A stretch of DNA of 64,000 nt. It comes from Sapria himalayana. Lineage: Eukaryota > Streptophyta > Magnoliopsida > Malpighiales > Rafflesiaceae. This document shows, piece by piece, positions 23,118 to 35,250 of this stretch. The stretch's first letter is position 1. Each line of letters opens with the position of its first letter. The notes below the pieces were generated by a model. That model was not told where the DNA came from. It ran no database searches and saw nothing but the letters and a program-made list of their open reading frames with translations. The position numbers and the translations under genes were made by a program. Location: the NCBI GenBank assembly GCA_029783825.1, contig JAREIK010003431.1:370805-434804 (forward strand), written 5' to 3'.

Positions 23118-23966
23118 TATCAAGCTGGAGATTAGGAGATTTGACCACCCCAAACTTGAGATTCAGGTTAGAAAGCTTTACTCAGCTTGTTATGCAGCTC
23201 TTGGATGTTTTATTAGCATAGGTTGTGTATTCGAGAGAATGGAACTAATGAAGCGGCTTCTTGATATTATATTTATGTATTCACTATCATATAGTTTTTT
23301 AGTATTTTGCAACTAGGTCCTAAGTGATGAGAGTTTCTAAGCAAACTATAGTTATATCATCGATCATTCCAACTATCCAATATGTATGAGATAAAATAGG
23401 GATCTACTATAGAAACACCTCACTTAGCATGCAGTGTCAGTCAAGGAGCATTAGTCATAGTAGAGGCCGATACAAAAGTGCTTAAATTCAATGTACATAC
23501 CATATAAGGATATATCACACGAGAGAATTATTTTCAGAAAAAATACCAAAAAAACAGAAAACTATAAATTATTAAAAGAGATAAACAAACTACTACAACT
23601 ATCAAGGGGTTCTCATAAATTCTCTCTATGTAATCCCTATTGGAAAAGAAAATATAGAATTCTTTCCTAGTATAGCAACAATAAATACTTTTTGTTTTTC
23701 TGCTACTTCATGCTTTGTGACTGATCTTTATACTTCATACTCTTGGATTATTAATTTGTGAGTAGATAATCATATTATAAGTAATTCTCTTTTTATTATT
23801 TTTTTCTTGTTTAGTAAATATTATAGTAGCTAATAATAAGTAGTCAAAAACCTTTATTATAATAATATTATGTTGATTATTTTTTAAGTGTTTTATTTAT
23901 TCCTAATTAATTAGTTAACATTCTGTTTATTAATTTTTTTTATTGCAATTCAATTATAACTTTGTT
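23118..23966 (+). repeat. Left arm of a large inverted repeat
   Basis: This ~850-bp arm matches the reverse complement of 24107-24942 along its length. Shared words in the same order include GGCTTCTTGATATTATATTT against GACTTCTTGACATTATATTT, ATTAGTCATAGTAGAG, GAGAGAATTATT, AATCATATTATAAGTAATTC and GCAATTCAATTAT. Related sequence occurs at about 29300-29960 and 60270-60690 in this orientation, so the arm is a copy of a dispersed repeat, possibly a copia-type LTR. Confidence 0.85.
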
Positions 23967-24106
23967 TTTTCCTCAAGAAAAATAAATTATTGTAACAAAC
24001 TTGAATACTTTACAGTAGTAAGAACACATAAGTCATTTTGCTCGAGTCCAAGAAAAAATCTTCATCAAAGTATTTTGACCTAACAAACAAAAATTAGTTG
24101 AGGCAA

Positions 24107-24942
24107 AAAAAATCATAATTGAATTGCATAAAAAAAAACTCAAAAAAAAAGAAGGTTAGCTAGATAACCAAGAATAAACAAAACACGAAAAAAAATAATC
24201 AATATAAATATTATTATAACAAAGGATTTTTTATTACTTATCATTAACTATTATAATATTTACTAAATAAAAAAAATTAGTGAAAAGAGAATTACTTATA
24301 ATGTGATTGTCCACTCACAATCGATAATCTAAGAAATTAAAGTATGAAGATCAATCATAAACATGCACCTAAAACATGAAAAGTGTTTAGTGTTAACTTA
24401 CTAGCAAAGAATTTTATATATTTCATACTAATAAGTATTACAGAGAAAGAACTTTGTGAGAATCCTTGATGGCTCTAATTTTTGGCATGTCTCTCTCAAC
24501 AATCTATAATTCTCTTGGCATCCTCACTAACAATAATTCTCTCTTATGACATATCCTCCTATAATATATATATTGAACTGAAGCTTTCTACATTTGTCTC
24601 TACTATGACTAATACATCTTAATTGATCATGTATGTTGAATGAGTTATTTCTCTAGTATATCTCAATCTATCTCATATATATTGAACTATTTGATGATAC
24701 AATTCTAACCTAATAAAAAACTTTCAATCACTCAAGACTTAATTGTGAAATACGAAAAAATTATATGATAATAAATACAAAAATATAATGTCAAGAAGTC
24801 ACTTCAATTGTCTTACTCTTTTATATGCATCAACCAAAGCTAGTAAAATGCCAAAAAGTTGCATAGCAAGATGAGTAAAAAGGATTAAATAAGTAGTAAC
24901 CTATTTAGGCTTTGTAGGCTTCTCTAATCAAAATCTCATAAG
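24107..24942 (-). repeat. Right arm of the large inverted repeat
   Basis: This is an inverted copy of 23118-23966, separated from it by only ~140 bp of AT-rich spacer. Divergence is spread along the whole arm and includes small insertions, so this is an old head-to-head pair and not a recent local inversion. Confidence 0.85.
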
Positions 24943-25235
24943 TTGTGTAACCATGACTCTAATTTAAGAAATTATCACATTGCAATTAAAAGATGGAAGT
25001 CAAATTGTAGTAATTTTATTTTTCATTTGCCTACCTGTTAGGGGATTCATTCATCAAGTATTTCATCATCCTCTAACCAAAATATATATATTTAAACTCT
25101 TGTAGCTCACTATGAATAATTTCGATATTTGATCCTCCAAAAAATAATTATAGGAATGCACTTATTTGGGAGTATTATATAGCACACCACAAAATAAATT
25201 AAACAATCACATCAAGTCATTGTAGATAGTGCACT
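24943..25235. other. AT-rich DNA, nothing recognised
   Basis: No motif or repeat boundary was seen in this stretch. Confidence 0.4.
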
Positions 25236-25239
25236 TATT

Positions 25240-25480
25240 TGGTCAATAACACATTGCACCCACTTTCACAGTCAATGAACCTAATTACACAGTCAACTAA
25301 TCCACTTGCACAATCAATGCACCCACAATGCACTTTCATTGCACCCTTAGTGCACCTTCACTATACCCAGTGTGCACCTTCATTACACCAACTCATAACA
25401 ATGTGCTCTATCAAGCACATTTTAGCACATACACAATGCACCTTCATTGTACCCACTTTGCATTGTGCATGCTGATGTAA
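25240..25480. repeat. Degenerate TGCACC-type minisatellite
   Basis: Short units such as TTGCACCCACTTTCA, AATGCACCTTCATTGTACCC and GTGCACCTTCATTACACC recur irregularly every 15-30 bases. Similar TGCAC-rich wording reappears at about 28500-28860, where it surrounds a GT microsatellite. Confidence 0.55.
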
Positions 25481-25768
25481 TGGGCATAGAAGATGTCCAT
25501 CTCAAATGGTGCACATGTGATAGAGATGCATGTCTGTGTGCTTGTTTATCACACATACGTGATGCACACATTTATTGTTACATGGGTGCTCATGTATTGT
25601 ATTATTACAATACACACCTCTCTCTCTCTTTCTAATTTACCTAGGATTTGTTTTCTCTACCTAGGGTTTAGCTCAAATATCATATAAAAACTTATATCAT
25701 AGAAATGTACAAATAAGCAACCATATAGATACTATACAAATTGAATTGAGATAGAGATATCAGAGTCG

Positions 25769-26280
25769 TGTCAAGCTAGCACGGCCTAATTTTTTATGAT
25801 CCTAACCAAACCACCATGTTGGTGTAGCACGGCCAAGTTTGGAAGATGGGGATTGTCTACCGATTACAACTCAAAAATGAGGCAGTTTGACGTGGCCCAA
25901 TGTCTCACTAGGTAAACAGGATCACATTGGATTGAGTCTGCAAAAAACTCAACCTAAGCAAGTCCATAGAACAAAGCATGCCTAGCATAAGGTCGTGGCT
26001 AACCCATGGCAGCCTAAGGTCATGCCAGGCATGCCAAGCTAGCCTAGGTTCATGGAAGGCTAGTTAAGGTCTCAAACTAACAAATAGCTAGGGCTCGAGC
26101 TCATGGCTAGCTAGGGATCATGGCTAACCAAGGCGCAGGCTCATGGTTAACTAGGGCTCAGGCTCTTGGCCAACCATTGCTCAGGCTCATAGCTAAAAAT
26201 TGCTCAGGCTCATGGCTAACCATTGCTCAGGCTCATGGCTAGTCAAGACTAGGGCTCGTGTCAATATACTAAGATATTGG
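25769..26280. repeat. GC-richer island with a GGCTCATGGCTAAC minisatellite
   Basis: The island starts with hAT-subterminal-like words (CGTGTCAAGCTAGCACGGCC). From about 26085 to 26250 it becomes a tandem array of ~26-base units reading GGCTCATGGCTAACCATTGCTCA with variation. No right terminus or TSD was found. Confidence 0.65.
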
Positions 26281-26856
26281 CATCTTTATTCTCGATTGAA
26301 TTATCTCTCACTTTAAATATAAAATTAAAATCATAAATTAGATGGTTAATCTTCAGTCGAACTAATTTTAAAAGTACCTCTCTCAAATGTATCTAATTTT
26401 TGAGTTAAACTTTATTCATTTTATCAATTAAGGAAATATTATATAAAAATACCATACTGTAAAAAATCTTTCTTAAAACAATAAAAAAGACTTAAATTTG
26501 AGTTATGTTGAAAATTTTTATTAAAATTAAAAATTTTCTTTTATTCATCTACTAAAAAATACTAGTAACATCACTTTCATTAATATCACTAATAATAACG
26601 ATATTACAACAATGTGTTTTTTTCTTTTAAATGCATATCAAATTAATTCTAAAAAAAAATTATTGTGTTTTATCCAAATTAATAAATACAATACACGTTT
26701 TTTATTTTATTTATTTTTCTATAACTTATTTAGTAAAAAAATAATGTTGTGGTAGAAATAACCACCATGAATTTATATGATATAGTTGTTATACAACTTA
26801 GTCTTTTTTCTATGTTATTTGAGTTTACATGATGTTGGGTGTAGACTAAGAATAGT

Positions 26857-27245
26857 ACAATTTTATTATGACATAAATAATTTATATTGACAATTTTATT
26901 ATGATATAAATAATTTATATTAACAATTTTATTATAAATTAAAAAATTTAAGATGAATAATTTTATTATGAATTAAACAATTGAGATGAACAAATGTATT
27001 ATGAATTAAATAATTTAAATGAACAATTTTATTATGAATTAAATAATTTAGATGAACAATTATATTATGAATTAAATAATTTAGATGAACAATTATATTA
27101 TGAATTAAATAATTTAAATGAATAATTTTATTATGAATTAAACAATTTAGATGAACAATTTTATTATGAATTAAAATAAAGATGAATAATTTTATTTTGA
27201 GTTTAAATAAAGATGAATACTTTTATTATGAATTAAAATAAAGAA
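26857..27245. repeat. AT-rich minisatellite, ~34-bp unit
   Basis: About eleven units of ACAATTTTATTATGAATTAA followed by ATAATTTAGATGA follow each other, most clearly from 26940 to 27190. Units differ by a few bases and by one or two short internal deletions. Confidence 0.85.
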
Positions 27246-27656
27246 CAAATTTAATAAATAAAAATACCAAATACGCATAAATAAAACATAAAAATATCTG
27301 ATAAATCTCACAATTTAATTATGAATTAAACAAATATTATTTTATTTATCACACTTACATTTCCCAATGACAATAGATGAACATTTATTTTTTGCATATT
27401 GGAAATTAGAAACAATATAGAATAAAACAAAAAATGTTAAAGATTAATAGAATATCCAGACTAAGGATTGAAATAAAAATTTTGGGAAGATATCATATTT
27501 TCATGACTCTATCATACAAACATGCTCTTACACTATTCTCGGCACCAACAAAATTCAAACTAGTTTAAAAACTGGTAAATTTAAACTTACAACATATCAT
27601 AGCGTATATACATGTTAATTACTTAATAGACAAAAAATTAAATAAACATCCCTTAC
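27246..27656. other. AT-rich DNA next to the RFC-like exons
   Basis: If the RFC-like exons belong to a gene, the next exon should lie here or beyond on the minus strand. Reading the minus strand gave no RLFG-type continuation in this stretch. Confidence 0.4.
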
Positions 27657-27719
27657 TTGTACATATGTGATAGCACGCCGAAGATCACCTTGAGACACAA
27701 AGTTTAATGTTGGCATTGC
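27657..27719 (-). pseudogene. RFC small-subunit exon (SQGDLRRAITY), part of a fragment or gene
   Basis: The minus strand encodes 21 residues ending VSQGDLRRAITYVQ, the conserved AAA+ stretch of replication factor C small subunits that contains the Ser-x-Gly-Asp-Leu-Arg sensor 2-type arginines. The exon is bounded by an AG acceptor (TATATAG before it) and a GTAAGG donor after it. It joins in phase 0 to the exon at 27800-27920 across an 80-base intron. It is most like plant RFC4/RFC2-type subunits of the clamp loader that loads PCNA during DNA replication. No further exons were found either side, so it is listed as a gene fragment; a true gene with very long introns is possible. Confidence 0.7.
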
Positions 27720-27799
27720 CTATATAGAGGTTGAAGCATACAATTCAAGAAAATCCAACATGGAAAAAAATACATATATCCTAAAATGGTAAAACATAC

Positions 27800-27920
27800 C
27801 TCTGAATCAAGAGTCAAACCTTCTTCATTACAAATATATAATATACGATTGCTCATGATTTCTTCTGAAAGTGGTTTGAACCTGAATTTTGCACATCTAG
27901 AAGCCAGAGGCTCTATGATC
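27800..27920 (-). pseudogene. RFC small-subunit exon (IIEPLASRCAKFRFKPL)
   Basis: The 40 complete codons begin IIEPLASRCAKFRFKPLSEE and end NEEGLTLDSE, which is the classic RFC small-subunit passage S-R-C-x-x-F-R-F-x-P-L. An AATTAG acceptor precedes it (phase 2, consistent with a preceding Arg split codon). A GTATGT donor follows at 27799 on the minus strand. Both this exon and the next are free of stops and keep consensus splice sites, which is unusual for an old fragment in this repeat-filled surrounding. The preceding exon expected to end in a SR-type residue pair was not located upstream on the minus strand. Confidence 0.75.
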
Positions 27921-28457
27921 CTAATTCCAAGGCATTGAACCATCGTTAAATATGTTTATGAACCACAAATTACATCAACATCACAAGCTTTTTCGATTTA
28001 AATTATATAACTAAATTTTCAAACTTTAAACCAGTAAGATGTAATCATGCTGGTGATATAATAACAGTAGCATGAGGCTGTGTTAAACAAATGTTAAAAA
28101 CTAAAAAAATACAAAATACTCATTCTATATTTTCTTTAATATGTACAATCATAGATAAAATGATATATATATATATATATAAAATCACATGCAAGCACGC
28201 ACACAAGTAAATAAAAAAAATTAGAGTATGTTTCTTCATAATAACTCCCCTTCTACCAAATATTTTAGGTATAAATCATACATCACAAAGTTATAAGATA
28301 TAACTATTATCGTTTATAGTTTTCCGTTTGTTTTTAGTTTTTTTTATTATGAATGTTGACACCCAACATTTGTGTTGCCCCGATCAATTAACTCATTATA
28401 TAAAGAAATTACTTGTACATCATTCATATTTAATTTATTTAAACTAAATTTTTTATT

Positions 28458-28469
28458 TAGTATCAGAGC
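28458..28469 (+). other. Candidate Met-tRNA primer-binding site
   Basis: TAGTATCAGAGC matches TGGTATCAGAGC, the complement of the initiator-Met tRNA 3' end used by many plant LTR elements, at 11 of 12 positions. The preceding AATTAACTCATTATATAAAG (28385-28404) resembles the LTR-like stretch at 43650-43670. No pol domains were recognised downstream, so this may be a remnant LTR border. Confidence 0.4.
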
Positions 28470-28678
28470 TAAAATCATATGGATTCTAGAGAAAGAAAGA
28501 AAAAGAAAGAAACAATGTGCAATGTAACAACATAGTGTACTTTGTGCACTACTCCATGAAGAAGGCACAAGAGGGGTCTGCCACACCTTGCCTTTGTCAG
28601 ACACCCACTATATCAACATGAGCGATGCATAAAAAGTGCACCATGTGTGAAGCTAAGATACTAGTGGGTGCATGTGTG

Positions 28679-28683
<5 letters not shown>

Positions 28684-28725
<42 letters not shown>
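28684..28725. repeat. GT microsatellite
   Basis: About 21 uninterrupted GT dinucleotides. Confidence 0.95.
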
Positions 28726-28726
<1 letters not shown>

Positions 28727-29299
28727 CATGTGATAGTTAAAAGCTAAGGAGTTGTTCACACAAGTGTGCATGTGCATGTTAGTGTGCAGGTGAATGGTGC
28801 ATTGTGCACCATGTAACTAAGCAAGATTCATTGTATGGTCTATGGTGCATTGTGGATACCAAAGTATAATAATATTTTTTTGTTCTAAACTATTACATTA
28901 TTTCATAAATGAAATAAGTAAAATTCAAGTAATTACATTATAGATATTTGGAAATCAAAAAGTACTCCAATGGATGAAGGAAGTTCGAACATCATTTTTA
29001 GTCAGGGAATGATTGATCATTTAACAAATGAACTACTTAGCAATCAGAGAAATGAGAAGTGACTATAAAAAAACTCTCACCTAAGTATTATTATGTGATA
29101 ATACATTAAGTTGAAGTTTGTCTAAATTTTCACATTTTATACGGCATGAAATATCATATGTATGTTAGCAATTTCACTATAGTAATTTCATACGACACAT
29201 ATATAATATAGTTTTACAACTTATTTGACTAAGATTAAAGAAAATTAGAGAACCTAAATAGATTATTATTTACTTTAAATAGTTCATTCGATTTGTGAC

Positions 29300-29960
29300 A
29301 CTGCACTTTGAGATTTTTCCAAAAGAGATTGAAGAAAATGAGTGAGTAGGACATATAAAGTGACTTCTTGGAATAATATTCACATACTCAATATCAAATA
29401 ATTTTTTTATATTTTACAATCAATTCTTAGGTGATGGAAAATTTTCCACTAGACCATAATTATAACAATGAGTAATTGAGTTTATACAAGATAGACCGAA
29501 CCATTTGATAGAAATCTTGTTCTATATATATTGACAATTAAGAAAATACTAATCACATGAGAAACTGAAGCATAAGAACCCTGATTAAGCACACGAATTG
29601 TAAAAGGATGGAAGAGCATAAGCTGATTATTAGATCCATCCAATGATCCTCATAAAGTTACCTCACCAAGACCCCTACTTGAAAGGTACATTCAGGATTC
29701 ATCCGCAATAGGATAGCAGTAGATTTTTCTTAATATTTAGGTACAGCAACCCTTATGACCTATCCATTCACTTCAAACATTTAAGTTGTCAAATCAGAAG
29801 CTAGAAATCATATTAAGAATAATTATTCTCTTTTTTATAATTTTTTTTTTCCTTATTCATTGAATATTATGATAGTCAATGAAAAATCCTTAAAAATTAT
29901 TAGTTATGACAGTATTCAACTTGATCGTATATTTATTTTATTAATTTTATTGATTTCTGA
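29300..29960 (+). repeat. Dispersed copy of the inverted-repeat arm sequence
   Basis: Words such as GACTTCTTGGAATAATATTC, TTGTATTTTACAAT-like, TTCTTAGGTGATGG, TGATTATTAGATCC, CTCATAAAGTT and AATCATATTAAGAATAATTA follow the order of the left arm at 23118-23966 and of 60270-60690. It is a diverged copy of the same repeat, possibly an LTR. Confidence 0.55.
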
Positions 29961-29969
29961 TTATATTGT

Positions 29970-32330
29970 TAGTATTCTTTCCTTAAGTTATATTTCCATC
30001 CAAATCAACTCTAATTATATTTTCTATTTTATTGATTTTTGTTTGCATTATTAGAGAAATTCAAAAAAAAAAAATTCTTTGAAATTTAGCAAGGTGGATT
30101 GTATATTTTTTTTTCTATAATAAGTGATGACTAAATATATAAGTACATTTGACCTATTACTTCTATATTTTCTATTTAATCACTTATTACTAACCAAACT
30201 GAGAATATTATATTCTAGTATTATAAATATATCTATATTAGAAATTGAGACGTGATAATTAAAAAAACATATCAAATTTTCTATTGATGAGATTTGAGTG
30301 GTATAGTTGATCTATTACTTTTTAGTCGGACTCATATGAGTAAGAAATCATTCGGTCTGATACACTCAGATAAATAAAAACCTAAAAGAGATTAGATATG
30401 TGTAAAGATTAAATATTGTATTATTTGTATTGATGATTGTATTGTATGTAATTATCACTTTTTTGCTCTAAATTATATTTTTTTTATTTTTTAGTTATTT
30501 AATAAAAAATAAAAAATCAATTTAATAAAAATATAAAAAATATAAAAAATAACATTGCATTAAAATATATATAAGATAATTTTAATACTTGCTATATAAA
30601 TCACGAGATCATTTTGCAAACTACTTATATTAGCACCTCATAAAATATGACTACAAAAAGAACAAATAAATATTTAGACGAATCAACTCGAGCACACCTC
30701 TTTGTTAGAAGTATTTTGAAATAACCAAGAGAGATATAATATTAACCACAAATTATATCATCAACCAAACACTTTTTTTCTCATCATATGCTCTTTTAGA
30801 TCTTGCATCTTATAGATAAATTATTTAATTATATCATAGCATTTTTGGTAATACTTATTTTGTTCATAAGCTCTCTCTAAGTTAAAATAATATTGCACAT
30901 AGCACTTTGAAATGTATTACTCAAGCATCCAAAAAACATATAAGTATTTTTTTATCAAAATCTAATAGAATATGAGTATAAAATTATATTTTTTTAGAAT
31001 ACCATATTTTTAGTGAGTTGAGAAAGAATAAAAATCTAAAAAATATATCTAGACTAATTACTTTTCATTATTCATGTACAATCCCAATTGAGTCTCACGT
31101 AAGGAAAGAATCACTTATCAACTACATAAAAATTTGATCTAACTTATTGTGACATTCATATGAAGTCATCATATGTACTAATAAATATAAATTATTTTGA
31201 CTCTGATAGAATAAAATTTTCCATAATAGAAAATCATTCTCACGCCTAAATGCCCTAATAGTCAACGAGTTTACACTAGTTATAATTCATGATGAGCCAA
31301 AAATAAAGAGACTTAACAACAAAAAGTTTAGAGTCTACTGTAAAAGGATTAGACATATACAATATGTTCCAAGCATAGGAAAGTTTCATAAAAAATCAAA
31401 TAATCATATAATCAACTCATCTGATATTGATTTTCCATAAAAGAAAGAGATGTATTGTACTCAAACTCAATACTCTATTTCACAAATATTATTAGATTCA
31501 TACACATATCTCTCTTTTACTTTTATTATTTCTTTTAATAATTTTAAGATACTCAAACCTCTTTTCAAAATATTATCTCATCCATGATGATGTAAATTTA
31601 TGTTAGACGAGACATATTATATTCACTCTAATATGACTTGAGAATAAGTACCTTAACTTTTGGAATATGTTAATTGCAGTTATACATTTATTATAAAAAC
31701 AAATCCAAACAAAAAAAATACATCACATTAAAGTGAGACATATTATGAGGAGATTCATTCAGACATTTAAAGCAAATTACCAAGTTACATTCTCTTCAAT
31801 GGCCAAGATGATCTTCATATGAATTTTTATTTTAATAACATCTCAAGTATGAAAGAAATACTAACTAGACATAAAAAAATATTTGTCTTCATGAAAACCT
31901 TAAGAATGGCATGTAAATAGAATAATCATCTAAGTTTTAAGCAATACAATCAATTTGAAAAAATATGGAATACATTATTTAGTCTAAATCAATCACCAAA
32001 AAGCTAATTTACATATTTATCATAATGAATCATCATATATGACTTGCATAAGTGTGTTATAGTCATTTTTTTATTTTTTTTTCCAAAGACCTCTGATAGT
32101 AGATTGGTTTTGCTTAATATATACATGAGATAATGAGGTCAAAATCAATCATCTCAATAAGTACCTTTAATCAAAATAAATGAAAAACTTTAAAAGAGTC
32201 GAGTATTTACATGGAATATAGATCTGCTCCAAGAAAGAAATTATGTTGAAAAAGAAAATGTAACAGTTAATACACTTTCACGAGTTTGTCTATTGGATTG
32301 TGCTTCAGCACATACTCTAATTAATGTAGA
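29970..32330. other. AT-rich DNA, nothing recognised
   Basis: No motif of a known gene or transposase was identified on either strand. Short open frames are scattered. The region may be old LTR-element sequence, but no domain supports that. Confidence 0.4.
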
Positions 32331-32332
32331 TA

Positions 32333-32722
32333 TTAATTTTTATATGATATGACTCATTCAATTGACTCTACTACTTACAAAAAAACTATAAAAAATATTA
32401 ATTATCTAATTATCATTATATCAGATATATCTTATACAATCAATATAATTAATTATTTTCTATATTTTTTTCTAACATAATCCCTTAGATATATAGCTTA
32501 TGCAGATATAACTTATGTAGTCAATAGGTATTAATTTCTTATATGATATGACTCATTCAATTAATTTTACAGCTTATAAGAGAATTATAAAAAATATTAA
32601 TTATCTGATTATCATTATACCAGATATGACTTATGCAATCTATATAATTACTTATTTCTTATATTTTCTCTAAAATACTCCCTTATACATATAGCCCTTT
32701 GCATACGATGTATATACATAAA
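32333..32722. repeat. Two tandem units of a 199-bp repeat
   Basis: TATATGATATGACTCATTCA recurs at 199 bases distance (GACTCATTCA at 32351 and 32550). The following AAAAATATTAATTATCT, ATTATCATTATA and CAGATATxxCTTAT words keep the same spacing. The two copies are clearly diverged. Confidence 0.75.
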
Positions 32723-32945
32723 TTTCTAGATATGCAAAGAAGTCATTTCCTATAAATAGCATATATGTGGTGTATATATGTGAACTTAGCATATTTAATG
32801 GTGCACGGGCATATATATACACTAGCACATCATATATGCAATATGTATATGCATATATGCAATAAACTTTATATATTTATTGAATATATATACTTATTGT
32901 ATATGTACAAAGTATATATTCATAGATATGAATATATGCACATAT

Positions 32946-32972
32946 AATTATATATATATATATATATATATA
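32946..32972. repeat. TA microsatellite
   Basis: A TA dinucleotide run next to the minus-strand hAT relic. Confidence 0.85.
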
Positions 32973-33399
32973 ATAGTATAGTTATAACTCAAAAAAATGG
33001 AATAATTAAAAAATAACTACAATAACATAAAAAAAAGTAAACTAAAATTATGCAAATACAAAATAAAATATAACAATATAAAAATAAAATACAATCAAAA
33101 TCTTTGAATATAGAATAAAAAAATACAAAAAAAATTCATGCCTATCAACGCATACTCCTATATCATAAATCATAATCATTATCTATCTAATTTTGATCTT
33201 GAGAGTTTGAAATTTGGATTTTAACATAGAATTCATTTTTTAGTTCTCACATTTAAAGAGTCATATGTGCATTTTCTTAATTATTTATGCATATAAATAC
33301 TTCAATAATATATTTGCAGATTTGTCCTCATATCTGAAATGATATTCACAACAACAACAAAAATAAATTTTGATATAAAAGTAGTTATCATATGATGCA

Positions 33400-35250
33400 G
33401 AAAATCACGTGTCATTTTATATAGCATGGGAAAAAAGAATTCATATAATTTATAACTCAATACATCAAAATTTTTTATATCAATGTGGAATAAGTACAAT
33501 TATAATTAGTTTCTAAATATTTTAAGAGCTCGTGCTCATTTGAGAGATTATCTCATCATTTATTTCAAGCTAATTGAATTTAAAAATTATTATCTTCAAA
33601 TACAATATCAGTCTTCATACTCATAGATGTGTTAACCTATTATAATTACTTTTGTAATATTTATAAATTTTATAATTGTTCATAAATTTTTCCCTAAAAT
33701 TCATGATTAGTTCATGCAAGTACATTTATATTTCATAAGATTTTTGACCTTTACAACTTTAATTTTATAGTACACATAGGTAGTTGAGTAATAAATTGGT
33801 ATAATATTTATCTAGTATTTTAAATATTTTTTTTCAATTTTAAAAATTATATATCTATATCACTATAAGATGGTATTCTCTATAGTATTTAAACATAGTA
33901 TTAATATTATGATTTATAAATGCATTTAAACATAATACATGATGTGAGGGTATATACAGACGAATATAAATTTATCATATAATTAAAAATCTTTAAGAAT
34001 TTTTGGAATGAAAAATCTATATTCCAGTCAAATCAATTTACTGACTTTATTAATTTTGCTATTTACAAAATTGGATATAACATGTTGATAACCAACACAT
34101 GAATCTAATATTAAATATATTAAATTCCAACTATATTTCATATCAAGTTTAAATTTTTCAATTTTTAAACCTATTGACTTATATAAATTATAAAATTTTT
34201 ATTATTTACTAGAACTTTTATTATTGTTTAATAAATTTCATAAACATTTTAATGAGTGAGAAATTAATTTTAAATCATCATGTATTATTAAGTTAATGAT
34301 GTAATACATACTTTTAATATAAAATATTCAAACCATGAGACTCTTTTTGATAGTTCCTTATTATAATTTTTTATAATACTATTATTTAAAACATAATAAA
34401 AATATAATACTATATATTTTATTTTATATTTCAAATTTCTTAAAATACTAAATTATAATATATGACAATGTCATCATGAGAATACAATCTTATAAAATCA
34501 TAATATTTTCTTATTTAATTTTTATTTAAAATTAACATAGTGAACAATGCCGTCTTGACTAGTCTATATATTAGACATCAATAAAATCTCTCCATTATGT
34601 TTTCTAAAATCCTAATTTATTAATTGTTTATCAAAAAATATTTTTTTTATAATAAGATCTAAACATTGAGCTATGATTCCTATAACATATGAGTTAGATA
34701 TATTTTGCATATAATAAACAAGTCTACGATATTTCTCAAATTTAAATAAAAAACTCTTTACTAGTGACTATTTTAATTATTCATTCTCTTACAAATTCAT
34801 TGTTACAAATGAAATGAAATGAAATACTAAACTAAAAATAGATATAAATTCAAAGACCACATGGCTAAGCAAAGTCTACTTATGATCTGTTACAAATTAT
34901 TTGGTACATTATTTAGCATTTTTTCTTAGGTGTCAAATTCTATCACTAATTTTACAACTATAAATTGTTTACCACATTTATATTGCAGTAAATTTTTTCA
35001 ACTCATCTAATATTTTTCTTTTTAATTATATTAAAATAGGTCTAAATTATATCAAAGTTTTTTAGGTGTCTAGGGAGATCTATTACTAGGATACAAACTA
35101 GTTTTCAATTTTTCTATTAGATTATTGTTATTTAAATCAAAATTATATAAAATATTTATTTTATTTTCATTAAATTCACTATATTTCATTTTAGTTTTAT
35201 TAGAATTAATTAAACTAATATAAAGAATTAAAAAATCAAGAGAGGATATG
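33400..35250 (-). pseudogene. Decayed hAT transposase relic
   Basis: The plus strand can be laid against the minus-strand transposase at 14700-15750 in order. The stretch at 33574-33635 (AATTATTATCTTCAAATACA, then TATCAGTCTTCATACTCATAG) matches 14763-14808 (AATCGTCATCTCCGAACAAG, then TATCAGTGTCCGTACTCACAG). At 34080-34160 is the ACATGTTGATAACCAACACATGA stretch (GYEHV equivalent). At 34460-34600 TCATCATGAGAATACAATCT leads to the TATATATTAGACATCA block, equivalent to the HPHDDP and SDIWT stretches. No terminal repeats were recognised, and many stops interrupt it. Confidence 0.7.

Noticed and set aside
26857..27245. CRISPR-like array
   Set aside because: The ~34-bp units are contiguous tandem repeats with no unique spacers, in a plant nuclear setting.
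28347..28604. 85-codon minus-strand open frame as an upstream RFC exon
   Set aside because: No RFC-like residues. It overlaps a candidate LTR border with a primer-binding site in the other orientation.
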